A DNA stretch of 64,000 bases, taken from positions 124,001 to 188,000 of the forward strand of contig NZ_MCAS01000067.1 of assembly GCF_003610895.1 (NCBI RefSeq), in the 5' to 3' direction. The position numbers and the translations under genes are program-made. How positions within the stretch are numbered: the stretch's first letter is position 1; each line of letters begins with the position of its first letter. The DNA comes from Paraburkholderia fungorum. Lineage in GTDB: Bacteria; Pseudomonadota; Gammaproteobacteria; Burkholderiales; Burkholderiaceae. Below are positions 27,387-36,932 of the stretch, in pieces. A model generated the notes under the pieces. That model ran no database searches and was not told the DNA's origin. It was given only the letters and a program-made list of their open reading frames with translations.

Positions 27387-27971
27387 TCAGAAATCGTTTT
27401 GCTGATTCAGGTCGCCGTCGCTAACCGTGACTTGCGAGGAGGAGAACGTGACGTTGCCGCCGTCACCTTTGGTCCCTTGCACCGGACCACCGGAAGCCAA
27501 CAGCTGAAACGGATTTTGCCCTCCGGTTTCCAGCCGTTTGATTTCATCCGTGGCGCCGGAATTGAGCGTGACGCTGCCGTCCGCCCCGATGACGCCTACC
27601 GAATTGCCGCTGCCGTTGTAGAGGGTGCCATCCGGGCCTTCTTTCAGATGCAATGCTTCGCCACCGGCGCCCGAGTTGATCTTGACGTCGCGGAAACCTT
27701 GTTGGCCATCGCCTTGGCCTTGAGTCAGACCTTGCCCCTGGTTGCCACCCTTGTTCATATAGGTGCTCGGGTCGAAGGGGTTGTTCTGAGCGCTGCTCGA
27801 GCCGGAACTGTTGTTGTTGCCCATTTCGGAAAATAGCTGTTCGATGTCCGAAATGAGCTGTTGCTCTTCTGCGTTGTTCGATCCGCCGCTGGATTGGGAA
27901 CCGTTGAAGTTCATGTTGTACATCGACGAATCGTTGTTCATAAACTGTGACGTAATCGCATTGGAGGCCAT
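27387..27971 (-). CDS. Harpin-like Gly/Asn/Gln-rich secreted protein
   Basis: A 194-residue protein, without Cys or Sec signal, rich in Asn, Gly, Ser and Gln. A short leucine-containing amphipathic helix (about 38-50, QQLISDIEQLF) is followed by a Gly/Gln-rich spacer and a C-terminal half of short beta-like repeats (VGVIGADGSVTL). Composition and helix match harpins such as PopA/Hpa1-type proteins exported by hrp systems. A perfect PIP box with a correctly spaced -10 lies upstream, strong support for HrpB control. Function as a harpin is inferred. Confidence 0.65.
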   Translation of the reverse strand: MASNAITSQFMNNDSSMYNMNFNGSQSSGGSNNAEEQQLISDIEQLFSEMGNNNSSGSSSAQNNPFDPSTYMNKGGNQGQGLTQGQGDGQQGFRDVKINSGAGGEALHLKEGPDGTLYNGSGNSVGVIGADGSVTLNSGATDEIKRLETGGQNPFQLLASGGPVQGTKGDGGNVTFSSSQVTVSDGDLNQQNDF

Positions 27972-28045
27972 GGTTTTCTCTCAGGTTGGACACGCGGATG
28001 TTGGGGGAATCGGTGAGGTCGCAGGCAGGCGCCGATCTAGCGGAA

Positions 28046-28106
28046 AGGGTATGAGATTGAGAGGGTGCTACGCGGCCGGATGCGAAGTGAGGTGCCGTGG
28101 CGCGAA
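28046..28106 (-). promoter_or_regulatory. Perfect PIP/hrpII box and -10 of the harpin-like gene
   Basis: Read on the minus strand: TTCGC (28106-28102), N15, TTCGC (28086-28082), then 31 bp from the end of the TTCG to TACCCT (28051-28046). Both the box and the -10 spacing fit the HrpB/HrpX consensus exactly. Confidence 0.75.
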
Positions 28107-28186
28107 TCTCCGGCGGCCGGTCGATATGCAGCGGCCGGCCTATGGACTTTTTTGCGCCGGCGAAAAGCTAACGCTGGATACGGAAC

Positions 28187-28248
28187 TTCGCTTTGCTGGG
28201 CGATTCTTCGTATTCGCGATGCGAAGCACGAGTCCGTGCTGGAACAAT
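28187..28248 (+). promoter_or_regulatory. Perfect hrpII box before the HrpB1-like gene
   Basis: TTCG (28187-28190), N16, TTCG (28207-28210), then 32 bp to AACAAT (28243-28248) as a possible -10. It is divergent from the PIP box of the harpin-like gene only 80 bp away. Confidence 0.62.
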
Positions 28249-28300
28249 GAAAGGTCGCGTGCGGACGAAGGCTGGGCGAGGCATATCGCGAGGGCGGAAC

Positions 28301-28708
28301 ATGACGGACATTCAATGCAGTCCGAAGGTGCTTGGCATGTTGCTGTCGATCTTCGGTGCGGGGCTCAAAGTCGATGCGCGCGCCGACATGGAGGAACTGC
28401 TGCTTGCCTTGCGTTTGCTGCACCCCAAACCATCCGCGGTCGATATCTGCGAGGTGCGGCTGCTCGTCAATTCGCGCAAGTGGATCGAAGCGCTGCGCCT
28501 GCTCATACAAATCGAAGAGCACGAGCCGGGTTCGCCGGCGATCCTCGCATTGCAGGGCTGGTGCCTTTACGTTCTGGGCGACAAGGACTGGCGTCGCTGC
28601 GTGGCTTCGGTTCTGCGCAGCGGCGATTCGACCGGGATTGCCATTGCCGCGAGGTTTCTGGAAGTCAGCGGCGAGTCGGTCGCCGAGCGGATTGCCGAGG
28701 TGCTGTGA
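28301..28708 (+). CDS. HrpB1/HrpK-family paralogue
   Basis: A 135-residue protein of the same family as the first gene of the window. It shares the RADMEELLLALRLLHP segment, the central WIEALRLL repeat and the GDKDWRR motif, but lacks the acidic C-terminal tail. The start at 28301 is chosen by alignment with HrpB1; an ATG at 28247 is in frame. An exact hrpII box upstream shows it belongs to the T3SS regulon. It is the last recognisable hrp gene on this side. Role unknown; duplicated HrpB1 proteins suggest specialised partners. Confidence 0.75.
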   Translation: MTDIQCSPKVLGMLLSIFGAGLKVDARADMEELLLALRLLHPKPSAVDICEVRLLVNSRKWIEALRLLIQIEEHEPGSPAILALQGWCLYVLGDKDWRRCVASVLRSGDSTGIAIAARFLEVSGESVAERIAEVL

Positions 28709-29523
28709 GATGCTTGGGCAGGCTCGCGGCGAACCTTCGCTGCGAACCTGATGGGCGACGGCTGGAGATTAGGGAAACTCCGTGTAAAAAATGAGCGAGG
28801 CGACGCCGTTAATTGAATACGGGAGGCTGTTCGATCTATGCCATCCGCTTTCAGCACGGGTTTTTGTCACGCGGCGGTCGGCGCCGCAACTCACCTCCGG
28901 ACAATGCCCGTGCTGGAGGCTTCATTTCGTTTCACCCCATCAAGCCAGGCGGCAATGCGCGGCCGGCTTTATTTTGTTAATTCAATCACGCGCTTCCGGC
29001 GGCCAATAAGCCAGTTGTTCCTCGGCGCATTCAGCACCGCCAATATCGCGCGACCGTATTAACTCAATTAAGTTCCCACTTTTTTAAAATAAATTTATAC
29101 CGAGCCGAATTGAGCCTTTCGCATTTGCCTGATTTTCGGGCAATCAGATGTTTCTTACCTTTTAACGTTCCGACCCGATTACGTCACGCGTATTAAATGC
29201 TGTTGCATACACACAACTTTAATATTGATATGTTGCGAACAAATTCTGTCCAGAGCAGGGACGGTGCCGCCCGTATTTTGCGATAAACGTCTGAAAGATA
29301 AAGACTTAATGTCAGTTCTTATCGGATTGTTGCGGATTCTGAAAAATCATGTTGTGTAAATTGCGGGCGTCCCTACTAGGGTCTCCCCCTACACTCACGC
29401 TTCGTTTAAAGGGTGCCCGGCTGATCCGAAGTGGGTTGGCGAACAGGGCGGCAGCGCGTGCTGGTTGCGCTGCTGAGGCAGGTCCCGCTCCCCGCGTAAA
29501 TTTATCGAACTGGAGTCCCACGC
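28709..29523. other. 815-bp spacer, AT-rich, porin upstream region
   Basis: No gene is seen. The section from about 29050 to 29300 is strongly AT-rich compared with the window. It marks the boundary between the hrp island and the flanking genome and contains the porin promoter, which I cannot place confidently. A CCCTA-C-TAGGG palindrome occurs at 29371-29381. Confidence 0.5.
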
Positions 29524-30687
29524 ATGAAAAAGAGTCTCATCGTTGTTGCGGTTGCCGCATCGTTCGCATCCGTCGCTCACGCACAAAGCAGCGTGACCCT
29601 GTATGGTCTGCTGGATGCAGGTCTGACGTACACCAGCAACGTTGCTCCCGCCAACGGCGTCGGCCACGGCAACGCAAAGTGGGCAGCGGGCAGCGGCGGC
29701 ATCAACCAAAGCATGTTCGGTCTGCGTGGTTCGGAAGATCTGGGCGGCGGTCTGAAGGCAATCTTCACGTTGGAAAGCGGCTTCAACATCAACAACGGCA
29801 AGTTCGCTAACAACAACGGCATGTTCAACCGTCAAGCGTTTGTCGGTCTGTCGAGCGCGCAATTCGGTACGGTCACGCTGGGTCGCCAATACGACGCAGC
29901 TCAAGACTACCTGGCACCGCTGACCGCAACGGGCAGCTGGGGCGGTACGTACTTCGCTCACCCGTTCAACAACGACAACCTGAGCACGAACGGCGGCTAC
30001 GCAGTCAACAACTCGATCAAGTACTCGAGCGCTAACTACGCAGGCTTCACGTTCGGTGGCACGTACGGCTTCTCGAACCAGGCTGGCGCATTCGCAAACA
30101 ACCGCGAATACAGCGTTGGTGCTGCATACCAGTTCCAGGGTCTGCGTTTGGGCGCTGCTTACGCACAGCAGAACAACCCGGCTGCAAACGTGTCCGGCGC
30201 TTCGGATGGCGTGCTGGCTAACACCTCGGGCGTGATCACGGGCAACTTCCGTCAACGTGAGTTCGGCGCAGCGGCTGCGTACTCGTTCGGCCCGGCTACC
30301 GTCGGTGCTGCATTCACGCAATCGCGTATCGACAACCTGGTTGGCGCAGCAGTTGGCCAACGTCAAGGTCGTTCGAACAACTACGAAGTCAACGGCAAGT
30401 ACAACCTGACGCCGGCTATGGCGCTGGGCGTTGCTTACACGTTCACCGACGCACGTGGCTACGGTGTCAACGCTGCTGGCAACGACATGAAGACCCGTTA
30501 CCACCAGATCGGCGTGCAAGCTGACTACTCGCTGTCGCGTCGTACGGACGTCTACGCTCAAGCCGTGTACCAGCACGCAATGGGCGACGGCGGTGTTGCT
30601 TCGATCTACAGCGGCGACAACACCGTGCCGGCATCGTCGTCGAAGAACCAGACGGCTGCTACGATCGGTCTGCGTCACCGCTTCTAA
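29524..30687 (+). CDS. Outer-membrane porin (Burkholderia gram-negative porin family)
   Basis: A 387-residue trimeric porin of the OmpC-like type. A signal peptide with AHA cleavage (about 1-20) is followed by QSSVTLYGLLDAG, the standard first strand, and the protein ends with GLRHRF, the terminal aromatic needed for assembly. Codon use is extreme, with a narrow set of preferred codons, as for a very highly expressed gene. A strong terminator follows at 30721. It transports small hydrophilic solutes non-specifically. Confidence 0.97.
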   Translation: MKKSLIVVAVAASFASVAHAQSSVTLYGLLDAGLTYTSNVAPANGVGHGNAKWAAGSGGINQSMFGLRGSEDLGGGLKAIFTLESGFNINNGKFANNNGMFNRQAFVGLSSAQFGTVTLGRQYDAAQDYLAPLTATGSWGGTYFAHPFNNDNLSTNGGYAVNNSIKYSSANYAGFTFGGTYGFSNQAGAFANNREYSVGAAYQFQGLRLGAAYAQQNNPAANVSGASDGVLANTSGVITGNFRQREFGAAAAYSFGPATVGAAFTQSRIDNLVGAAVGQRQGRSNNYEVNGKYNLTPAMALGVAYTFTDARGYGVNAAGNDMKTRYHQIGVQADYSLSRRTDVYAQAVYQHAMGDGGVASIYSGDNTVPASSSKNQTAATIGLRHRF

Positions 30688-30720
30688 GCTTCAGCAGAAG
30701 AAGCTAGTTGTTGCAGAAAA

Positions 30721-30745
30721 GGTGCCGTTCGCGGCACCTTTTTTT
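30721..30745 (+). terminator. Rho-independent terminator after the porin
   Basis: The stem GGTGCCG/CGGCACC with a TTCG tetraloop is followed by seven T residues, 33 bp after the porin stop. Confidence 0.93.
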
Positions 30746-30980
30746 ATGGGCGCGCCACTTGTGTGGCTGGCGCCCGACGTCCGGCGTGAATGCCGGACGC
30801 CGATGCTGGATCAGCACCGCAGCCGTAACGTATTGCGATTTCTGACAATTGCGCACACGAGTCTGACAATAATTGACTTTCTTGAGGGCGTGCTTGGGGT
30901 AGCCTGAAAAACGATTGTTCTATTGACTTCTTTTTCGCGGCGACGGTGGCACGTGTGCTGCAGGTGCGCGTTCTTACTGC

Positions 30981-31334
30981 ATGGATACTCCCCCTTCAAG
31001 CCCCCCGGTTCGCTCGCCGGCCATTCAGGATCTCACGGACGAGCAATGGCATCGCATCGTGCCGCTCCTGCCTGAAATGAAAGATCTTGGGCCGCGGCGC
31101 GGCCGTCCCAACATCGACATTCGTTGCGTGGTAAATAGCGTGTTGTGGGTATTGCACACAGGCAAGCCGTGGCACGCGATGCCCGACCGGTATGCGCCGT
31201 ATCAGACCGCGCATCGCTACTATCTGCGCTGGAAAAATTCAGGTGTGCTGTCAAACATCGCTTTTGTGCTGTTCGGCACCGATTCGATGCTGGCGCGACC
31301 TGTCACCCGCCGGGGCTACCCGCGCACTGCATAG
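30981..31334 (+). CDS. Orphan IS5-type transposase N-terminal domain
   Basis: A 117-residue protein consisting only of the N-terminal DUF4096-type domain of IS5/IS402-like transposases (LTDEQWHRIVPLLP and the GRPNIDIR stretch). The DDE catalytic part is absent, and no terminal inverted repeats or target duplication are visible. It is either an IS remnant or a domesticated DNA-binding protein. It ends just before a strong terminator. Confidence 0.7.
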   Translation: MDTPPSSPPVRSPAIQDLTDEQWHRIVPLLPEMKDLGPRRGRPNIDIRCVVNSVLWVLHTGKPWHAMPDRYAPYQTAHRYYLRWKNSGVLSNIAFVLFGTDSMLARPVTRRGYPRTA

Positions 31335-31369
31335 CAGTGCCTGGGACGGATTCTGTGTGCAAGACAGCA

Positions 31370-31407
31370 AAGGCCGTTGTCCGTTAGAGGGACAACGGCC
31401 TTTTTTA
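31370..31407. terminator. Strong bidirectional terminator
   Basis: A 13-bp stem, AAGGCCGTTGTCC (31370-31382) paired with GGACAACGGCCTT (31390-31402), with a 7-nt loop and a T run. It separates the transposase-like gene from the convergent chemoreceptor. Confidence 0.9.
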
Positions 31408-31460
31408 TCGGCTGCGTTGATGAGCTATGTTAAGCGTGGGTGCATGAGCATGCCGCTCAA

Positions 31461-33020
31461 TCATGCGTGCTGTTCGACCTTGAACACGGCCACTGCATTT
31501 CGCAGGCGTTCGGTCTGCTCATCGAGCGAACCTGCCGCGGCCGCCGCTTGCTCGACTAGCGCGGCATTGCGCTGCGTCACATCGTCCATCTGACGGATCG
31601 CGAGATTGACTTCGCCGATGCCCGAGCTCTGTTCTTTCGATGCCGCCGAAATCTCGTTCATGATTGCCGTCACGCGGCGCACGGCGTCGACCACTTCACT
31701 GATCGTGCTGCCGGCCTTGCCTGCCAGCGTGGAACCTTCGCCGACCTGTGCGACGGACTGATGGATCAGCACCTTGATTTCTTTGGCGGCCGTCGCGCTG
31801 CGCTGCGCGAGATTGCGCACTTCGCCCGCGACGACCGCGAAGCCGCGGCCTTCTTCGCCGGCGCGCGCCGCTTCCACCGCTGCGTTCAGCGCCAGAATAT
31901 TGGTCTGAAACGCGATGCCTTCGATCACGCTGATGATCTCGCCGATCTTGCGCGAACTATCGGTGATGCCGGCCATTTTCTCGACCACGTCGTTGACGAC
32001 CTGACCGCCGCGCGCCGCAATATTCGATGCGTCCGTCGCGAGTTCCGACGCGGTCGCCGCATTGTCGGCGTTCTGCGTGACGGTCTTGGTGAGCTCGTCC
32101 ATGCTGGCGGCGGTTTGCTGCAATGAGGCCGCCTGTTCTTCGGTGCGGCTCGAAAGATCCAGGTTGCCCGCGGCGATTTCTTTCGAGGCGACCGTGATCG
32201 TCTCCGCGGAGGTCTTGATCCGTGCGATGGTGGCAGCCAGTTGATTGCGCATCTCACGCAGCGAGAACAACAGGCTCGAGGTGTCGTCGCGCCGCAGGTC
32301 GATGTGAGTGGCGAGATCGCCGCTTGCAATCTGCGTGGCAATCGCCGCCGCCCGTGAAGGCTCGCCGCCGATCGAACGCGATACGTTGCGCACCACGCGC
32401 GAGGCCACGAACGACACCAACACGCCTAGCAGCACCAGCATGCCGGCCGAGCGCGCGAGGGTTGCGTAGAACTGCGCCTGGATGTCGTCCATATAGGCGC
32501 CGGCAATAAAGTCCCAGTTCCACGGGCCGAAACGCTTCACGTAGCCGATCTTTTCGCTCGGCGCCGTCTCGCCGGGTTTCGGCCACCAGTAGCGCAGATA
32601 GCCCGCGCCGCTCGCCGATCCGCCTGCCTGCGCGATGTCGTGATACAGCGCGTTGCCCTTGGCGTCGCGGAAACCGCTCATGTCCTTGCCGTTGAGTTTG
32701 GGGCTCATGGGATGAGCGACCATGACCGAATCGCTGCGCACGATTGTCACGTAGCCCGAAGTGCCATAGCGCTGCGCGTTGATGCGGGCGATGGCCTGCG
32801 CTTTGGCCTCATCCACTGGAAGCTTGCCCGCGTCGGCCAGCTTCGCGTAGTCCGCGACGATCGATACCGCCATGTCGGTGACGTCAGCCAGGTCCGCACG
32901 CCGCGCGTCCATTTGCGCGTTGCGTGCATCGAACGCGTTCACAACGGTCACGATCAGGAGTGCCGCCCAGCAAAGTAGTATCGGCACCCACAATTTCTGT
33001 TTTAGTGTCAGACGGTTCAT
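31461..33020 (-). CDS. Methyl-accepting chemotaxis protein with single Cache domain
   Basis: A 519-residue chemoreceptor. It has TM1 near residues 10-30, a periplasmic single Cache domain (about 35-185), TM2 near 188-212, a HAMP domain (about 213-265) and the cytoplasmic signalling domain with the conserved hairpin (about 380-400, including [20 protein letters not shown]). The ATG at 33020 is preferred to a TTG at 33035. The ligand is unknown. It is monocistronic; no che genes are near. Confidence 0.95.
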   Translation of the reverse strand: MNRLTLKQKLWVPILLCWAALLIVTVVNAFDARNAQMDARRADLADVTDMAVSIVADYAKLADAGKLPVDEAKAQAIARINAQRYGTSGYVTIVRSDSVMVAHPMSPKLNGKDMSGFRDAKGNALYHDIAQAGGSASGAGYLRYWWPKPGETAPSEKIGYVKRFGPWNWDFIAGAYMDDIQAQFYATLARSAGMLVLLGVLVSFVASRVVRNVSRSIGGEPSRAAAIATQIASGDLATHIDLRRDDTSSLLFSLREMRNQLAATIARIKTSAETITVASKEIAAGNLDLSSRTEEQAASLQQTAASMDELTKTVTQNADNAATASELATDASNIAARGGQVVNDVVEKMAGITDSSRKIGEIISVIEGIAFQTNILALNAAVEAARAGEEGRGFAVVAGEVRNLAQRSATAAKEIKVLIHQSVAQVGEGSTLAGKAGSTISEVVDAVRRVTAIMNEISAASKEQSSGIGEVNLAIRQMDDVTQRNAALVEQAAAAAGSLDEQTERLRNAVAVFKVEQHA

Positions 33021-33289
33021 TATCGGCTTCGACAATACGTTGAACTCGGAATAGGGAGGGGCTGCAATCTGCGTTGCATATCCGGCATAACGGCCATTGC
33101 GAAGGATTCTTTATTGCGGCGTCCGAAATTTGCGCCCGGAACATGCGCATCCGAGCCGAGGTGGCCAATAAAAAGCGGGGAAACGTCGAGGAAAATCGGG
33201 GAAAGTGGCGTCAAACCCGTAGAAAATCGCGGGAAATGGCGGCAGGCCGAGGCGGCCGGCAAAGCGTGCGCGCACTCGCTTTTAATGCC

Positions 33290-34036
33290 TTAGATCTGCT
33301 CCTGACCAAACGCCCCCAGGCGTTCGAGGTCCAGCACGTCGATCTGGTTGTACGAGAGGCGCAAAATCTGCAGCCTTTCGAGGTTTTGCAGTGCCTGGTT
33401 GATCCGTTGCCGCGACACGCCGGCCAGCAGGCCGACTTCTTCCTGTGAGATGGCCAGCGTGCGCCGAGTGTCGGGATAGAGATCGGGATTGAACAGCTGT
33501 GCGAGCGACTGGGCGACGCGCGCGTCGACGTCCAGCAGGCGGCTATTCTGGATCGTCGCGATGAATTCGCCCATGCGGTTGTTCAACTGCCTGATCACGA
33601 AGCCGGTGAACGGCAGGCTCGACTCCAGCAGTGCATGGAACGTCTCCGACGGCACGAACATCACTAGCGAAGGCTGAATGGCGGCCACGTCGTATTTGCG
33701 CAATTCGCGTTTGATTACGCTGCCTTCGCCGAACCAGCCGCCGGGCGGCACGCCGGAGAGCGTGCAACTGCGTCCCGAGGCGTTATAGATGGCGAGTTTG
33801 ATGAGGCCGGAATAGACGCCGATCCAGTAATCAGACGGCTCCTGGCGGCGCGCGATCCAAGCGCCTCCTTCCAGATGCTCCGCGTATGCGCTGGCAAGAA
33901 CCAGGGCCTGATGCTCAGTGGCGAGCGCCCTGAACCAGGCGCAGGTGCCGAACAGCCGCGGCAGATCGGCGCGCGCGACCCGTTCAGGCCGATGCGAAGG
34001 GGCGTCTGCGAGAACGGTGAGCGAAGCGTCATCCAT
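33290..34036 (-). CDS. Crp/Fnr-family transcriptional regulator
   Basis: A 248-residue regulator with an N-terminal cyclic-nucleotide-binding-like beta-roll (about 35-150), a dimerisation helix and a C-terminal winged helix with recognition segment SQEEVGLLAGVSRQRINQAL (about 197-216). No FNR-type cysteine cluster is seen, so it is more Crp-like. It is divergent from the acyl-CoA synthetase and may control it; a palindrome lies in the shared spacer. Confidence 0.9.
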   Translation of the reverse strand: MDDASLTVLADAPSHRPERVARADLPRLFGTCAWFRALATEHQALVLASAYAEHLEGGAWIARRQEPSDYWIGVYSGLIKLAIYNASGRSCTLSGVPPGGWFGEGSVIKRELRKYDVAAIQPSLVMFVPSETFHALLESSLPFTGFVIRQLNNRMGEFIATIQNSRLLDVDARVAQSLAQLFNPDLYPDTRRTLAISQEEVGLLAGVSRQRINQALQNLERLQILRLSYNQIDVLDLERLGAFGQEQI

Positions 34037-34097
34037 AAGCGGCTAGCGGGGTTTGAGCGGGTGAAACCGGTTGAGCGGGGGCCAGGGCGTGCCACTC

Positions 34098-34113
34098 TGT
34101 CATTTGAATGACA
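34098..34113. promoter_or_regulatory. Palindrome between Crp-like regulator and acyl-CoA synthetase
   Basis: TGTCATT-TG-AATGACA is a perfect 16-bp inverted repeat in the 159-bp divergent spacer, followed by another TGACA at 34125-34129. It is the likely operator for the adjacent Crp/Fnr-type regulator. Confidence 0.45.
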
Positions 34114-34195
34114 GACAGTTCACCATGACAGTTGTTAGGCTAGTCCATCAATCAGAAAAATTGGCGGCGCGGCCAGCGCCTCAGGAGACAAAGCG

Positions 34196-35827
34196 ATGAC
34201 GCACATGTTCGAAGACGGCCTTCAGCGGCGCGAGGCCAATTATGTCCCGCTCACGCCCATCGATTTCATCGTACGCGCAGCGGAAGTCTACGGTGAGCGG
34301 CTGGCGGTCGTCCATGGGGAGATTCGCCGAAACTGGCGCGAAACCTACCAGCGCGCGCGGCGCCTCGCGAGCGCGTTGCAGCGGGCCGGTATCGAACGCG
34401 GCGACACGGTTGCGGCGTTATTGCCGAATATTCCTCCGATGATAGAAGCGCATTTCGGCGTGCCTATGGCCGGGGCCATGCTCAATACGCTGAATACACG
34501 GCTCGACGTATCGTCGCTGTTGTTCATGCTGCGCCATGGCGAGGCGAAGGCGCTGATCGTGGATACGGAGTACAGCGAATTCGCGCACCGCGCGGCACTG
34601 GAGTTTCCCGAGTTGTGCGTGATCAGCGTGGCCGATGCAATGCCTGCCGACGCGGACAGGTTCATCCGCGCAACCGACTATGAAGCGTTCCTGCAAAGCG
34701 GCGACCCCGAGTTCGCATGGACCCTGCCCGCCGACGAGTGGGACGCCATTGCGCTGAACTACACCTCGGGCACGACCGGCGACCCGAAGGGCGTGGTGTA
34801 CCACCATCGCGGTGCATATCTGAACGCGCTCAGCAATATCCTCGAGTGGGATATGCCCAAGCATGCGGTTTATCTGTGGACCTTGCCGCTTTTTCACTGC
34901 AACGGCTGGTGTTTCCCGTGGACCGTCGCCGCGCGTGCCGGCGTGAACGTCTGTCTACGCAAATTCGACGCGAAGACGGTGTTCGAGTTGATCCGCCGTG
35001 AAGGCATTACGCATTATTGCGGCGCGCCGATCGTGCAAAGCGCGCTTGCGAATGCGCCCGCCGAGTGGCGTGAAGGCATCACGCATCGTGTGTCGACGAT
35101 GGTGGCGGGGGCGGCGCCCGCACCGGCGGTGATCGCCAAGATGAAGGAGATCGGTTTCGACCTGACGCACGTGTACGGCCTCACCGAGACCTACGGCCCG
35201 GCCGCGGTCTGCGCGAAACAGGAAGAATGGGACGCGCTCGACGACAACGCACGCGCCGAAATGAACGCGCGGCAAGGTGTGCGCTACCACCTGCAGGCAG
35301 CCGTCGCGGTGCTCGATCCCGACACGCTCGCGCCCGTGCCTGACGACGGCGAAACGCTCGGCGAGATTATGTTCCGCGGCAATATCTGCATGAAAGGGTA
35401 TTTGAAGAACGAGCGCGCCACGCAAGCGGCCTTCCACGGCGGCTGGTTCCACACTGGGGACCTTGGCGTGCGCATGCCTGACGGCTATATCCGTATCCGC
35501 GATCGCAGCAAGGACATCATCATTTCAGGCGGCGAGAACATCTCGAGTATCGAGGTCGAAGACACGCTGTACCGTCACCCTGCGGTGTCGGTTGCCGCCG
35601 TGGTGGCGATGGCCGATCCGAAGTGGGGTGAGGTACCGTGCGCCTTCGTCGAACTCAAGGAAGGCGCTCAGGTGAGCGCAGAAGAGATCATCGCGCACTG
35701 CCGGCTGTTTCTTGCGGGATACAAGTTGCCGAAAGCGGTGCGCTTCGGCGAATTGCCGAAGACGTCGACGGGAAAAATTCAGAAGTTCGAACTGCGCGCG
35801 CGGATCAAGGCGGAACAAGCCGGATAG
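34196..35827 (+). CDS. Acyl-CoA synthetase (AMP-forming, medium-chain type)
   Basis: A 543-residue ANL-superfamily enzyme that activates a fatty or aromatic acid with ATP and CoA. Motif YTSGTTGDPKG (about 189-199), the HVYGLTETYG motif, the TGDLG hinge Asp region and the C-terminal catalytic Lys in TSTGKIQK are present. It resembles AlkK/FadK-like medium-chain acyl-CoA synthetases. The start follows a GGAG sequence. It is divergent from a Crp/Fnr regulator. Confidence 0.93.
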   Translation: MTHMFEDGLQRREANYVPLTPIDFIVRAAEVYGERLAVVHGEIRRNWRETYQRARRLASALQRAGIERGDTVAALLPNIPPMIEAHFGVPMAGAMLNTLNTRLDVSSLLFMLRHGEAKALIVDTEYSEFAHRAALEFPELCVISVADAMPADADRFIRATDYEAFLQSGDPEFAWTLPADEWDAIALNYTSGTTGDPKGVVYHHRGAYLNALSNILEWDMPKHAVYLWTLPLFHCNGWCFPWTVAARAGVNVCLRKFDAKTVFELIRREGITHYCGAPIVQSALANAPAEWREGITHRVSTMVAGAAPAPAVIAKMKEIGFDLTHVYGLTETYGPAAVCAKQEEWDALDDNARAEMNARQGVRYHLQAAVAVLDPDTLAPVPDDGETLGEIMFRGNICMKGYLKNERATQAAFHGGWFHTGDLGVRMPDGYIRIRDRSKDIIISGGENISSIEVEDTLYRHPAVSVAAVVAMADPKWGEVPCAFVELKEGAQVSAEEIIAHCRLFLAGYKLPKAVRFGELPKTSTGKIQKFELRARIKAEQAG

Positions 35828-35925
35828 ATCGCGCGCGTTAGTCTGGTCTGGCGCGCCGATTGGCGCGCTATGGATGCTGAACGATGCAAGCGTGGAGTCT
35901 TGCGCTCACCAGGCTCGATGCGCGC

Positions 35926-36150
35926 TTAACCGCGCGTGTCGACCCAGCGGCGTGCCCAGCGTGCCGAGTGCTGCAGTGCCTGTTCTTCGTTCGGGAAGTA
36001 GTCGAGCGAATAGAACTGGTAGCGCCCTTCGGTACGCGCGCTGTTAGCGCGTTCGAGCAGCAGGTTGGATGAAAAGCTACCGTCGGGCAAACGATGCGCC
36101 GAGGGTTTGACGGCATAGCCGTTGTAATGATGAATATGTTTGTTTTGCAT
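35926..36150 (-). CDS. Small conserved hypothetical protein
   Basis: A 74-residue basic protein with several aromatic residues (YQFYSLDYF) and a C-terminal helix ending in ARRWVDTRG. Short proteins of this look are common in Burkholderia genomes close to cold-shock genes; I infer no function. The upstream minus-strand sequence is AT-rich (TTAAAATATAAA just before the ATG) and could serve as a strong promoter. Confidence 0.7.
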   Translation of the reverse strand: MQNKHIHHYNGYAVKPSAHRLPDGSFSSNLLLERANSARTEGRYQFYSLDYFPNEEQALQHSARWARRWVDTRG

Positions 36151-36435
36151 TTTATATTTTAATAATGTTCGAGTGCGCGCCTGCCGTGCGAGCCGTTGTA
36201 CGGGTCACGCGGACGAGCCGATTCAAGCCATTGCGAGCCGAATCCAAACGCAGTCGGAAAGCTAAAAAGGGCGTTGAAGCCAGAGGGGAGAATGAGGTGC
36301 AACGAGGCGTTTGGCGCTTAGGCTAGCTGAACAATATATGCAGCTAAAAGCGATCGCGCCAACTGTGGGAGACGAAGCTCCGCGAGGATGTCGCTGCAGC
36401 CCGATGTCCGTTGCCGGACACCGAGCCCTTCAAAC

Positions 36436-36639
36436 TTACAGCGGCTTGATGTTAGCCGCTTGCAGACCCTTCGGGCCTTGCTTCGTTTCGAAGCTCACCT
36501 TCTGATTTTCAGCCAGCGTCTTGAAGCCGTCGCCGCTGATTTCGGAGAAGTGCGCGAACAGGTCGTCGCCGCCCTTGTCCGGGGTGATGAAGCCAAAGCC
36601 TTTGCTGTCGTTGAACCACTTAACGGTACCGGTATCCAT
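36436..36639 (-). CDS. cspA: Cold-shock protein CspA family
   Basis: A 67-residue single cold-shock domain, with RNA-binding motifs KGFGFI (RNP1) and DLFAHF (RNP2). It acts as an RNA chaperone and transcription antiterminator. The ATG at 36639 is preceded by AAGGATT. The 293 bp upstream contain no gene and probably include the long regulated leader typical of csp mRNAs. Confidence 0.97.
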   Translation of the reverse strand: MDTGTVKWFNDSKGFGFITPDKGGDDLFAHFSEISGDGFKTLAENQKVSFETKQGPKGLQAANIKPL

Positions 36640-36932
36640 GAGGAATCCTTGAGTAAAAATAGAAAAATTTGCTCGGTTGACGAGCGCGTGAAGCATCAAG
36701 GAGGGAGAGGACAACGAATACCGCTGAGGAGCGAGACATTGATGAACAGCAATCGAACTTCTTGAACTTCGGGTGCCACAGTAACCGCCAGGGCATGCCG
36801 GCGTCAACACTTATCTTGTAACTGTTTTGTTATGAATCCGGCTTATACACATTCGGCGCACGGCGATGCGGCCCTCGTTGCTGGCTTGTCGCGTCTCGCC
36901 GCACGACAAGCCATTCAAGCGGCGTTTCTGTT

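Noticed and set aside
30688-31460. Complete insertion sequence around the transposase-like gene
   Set aside because: No terminal inverted repeats, no target duplication and no catalytic domain could be found.
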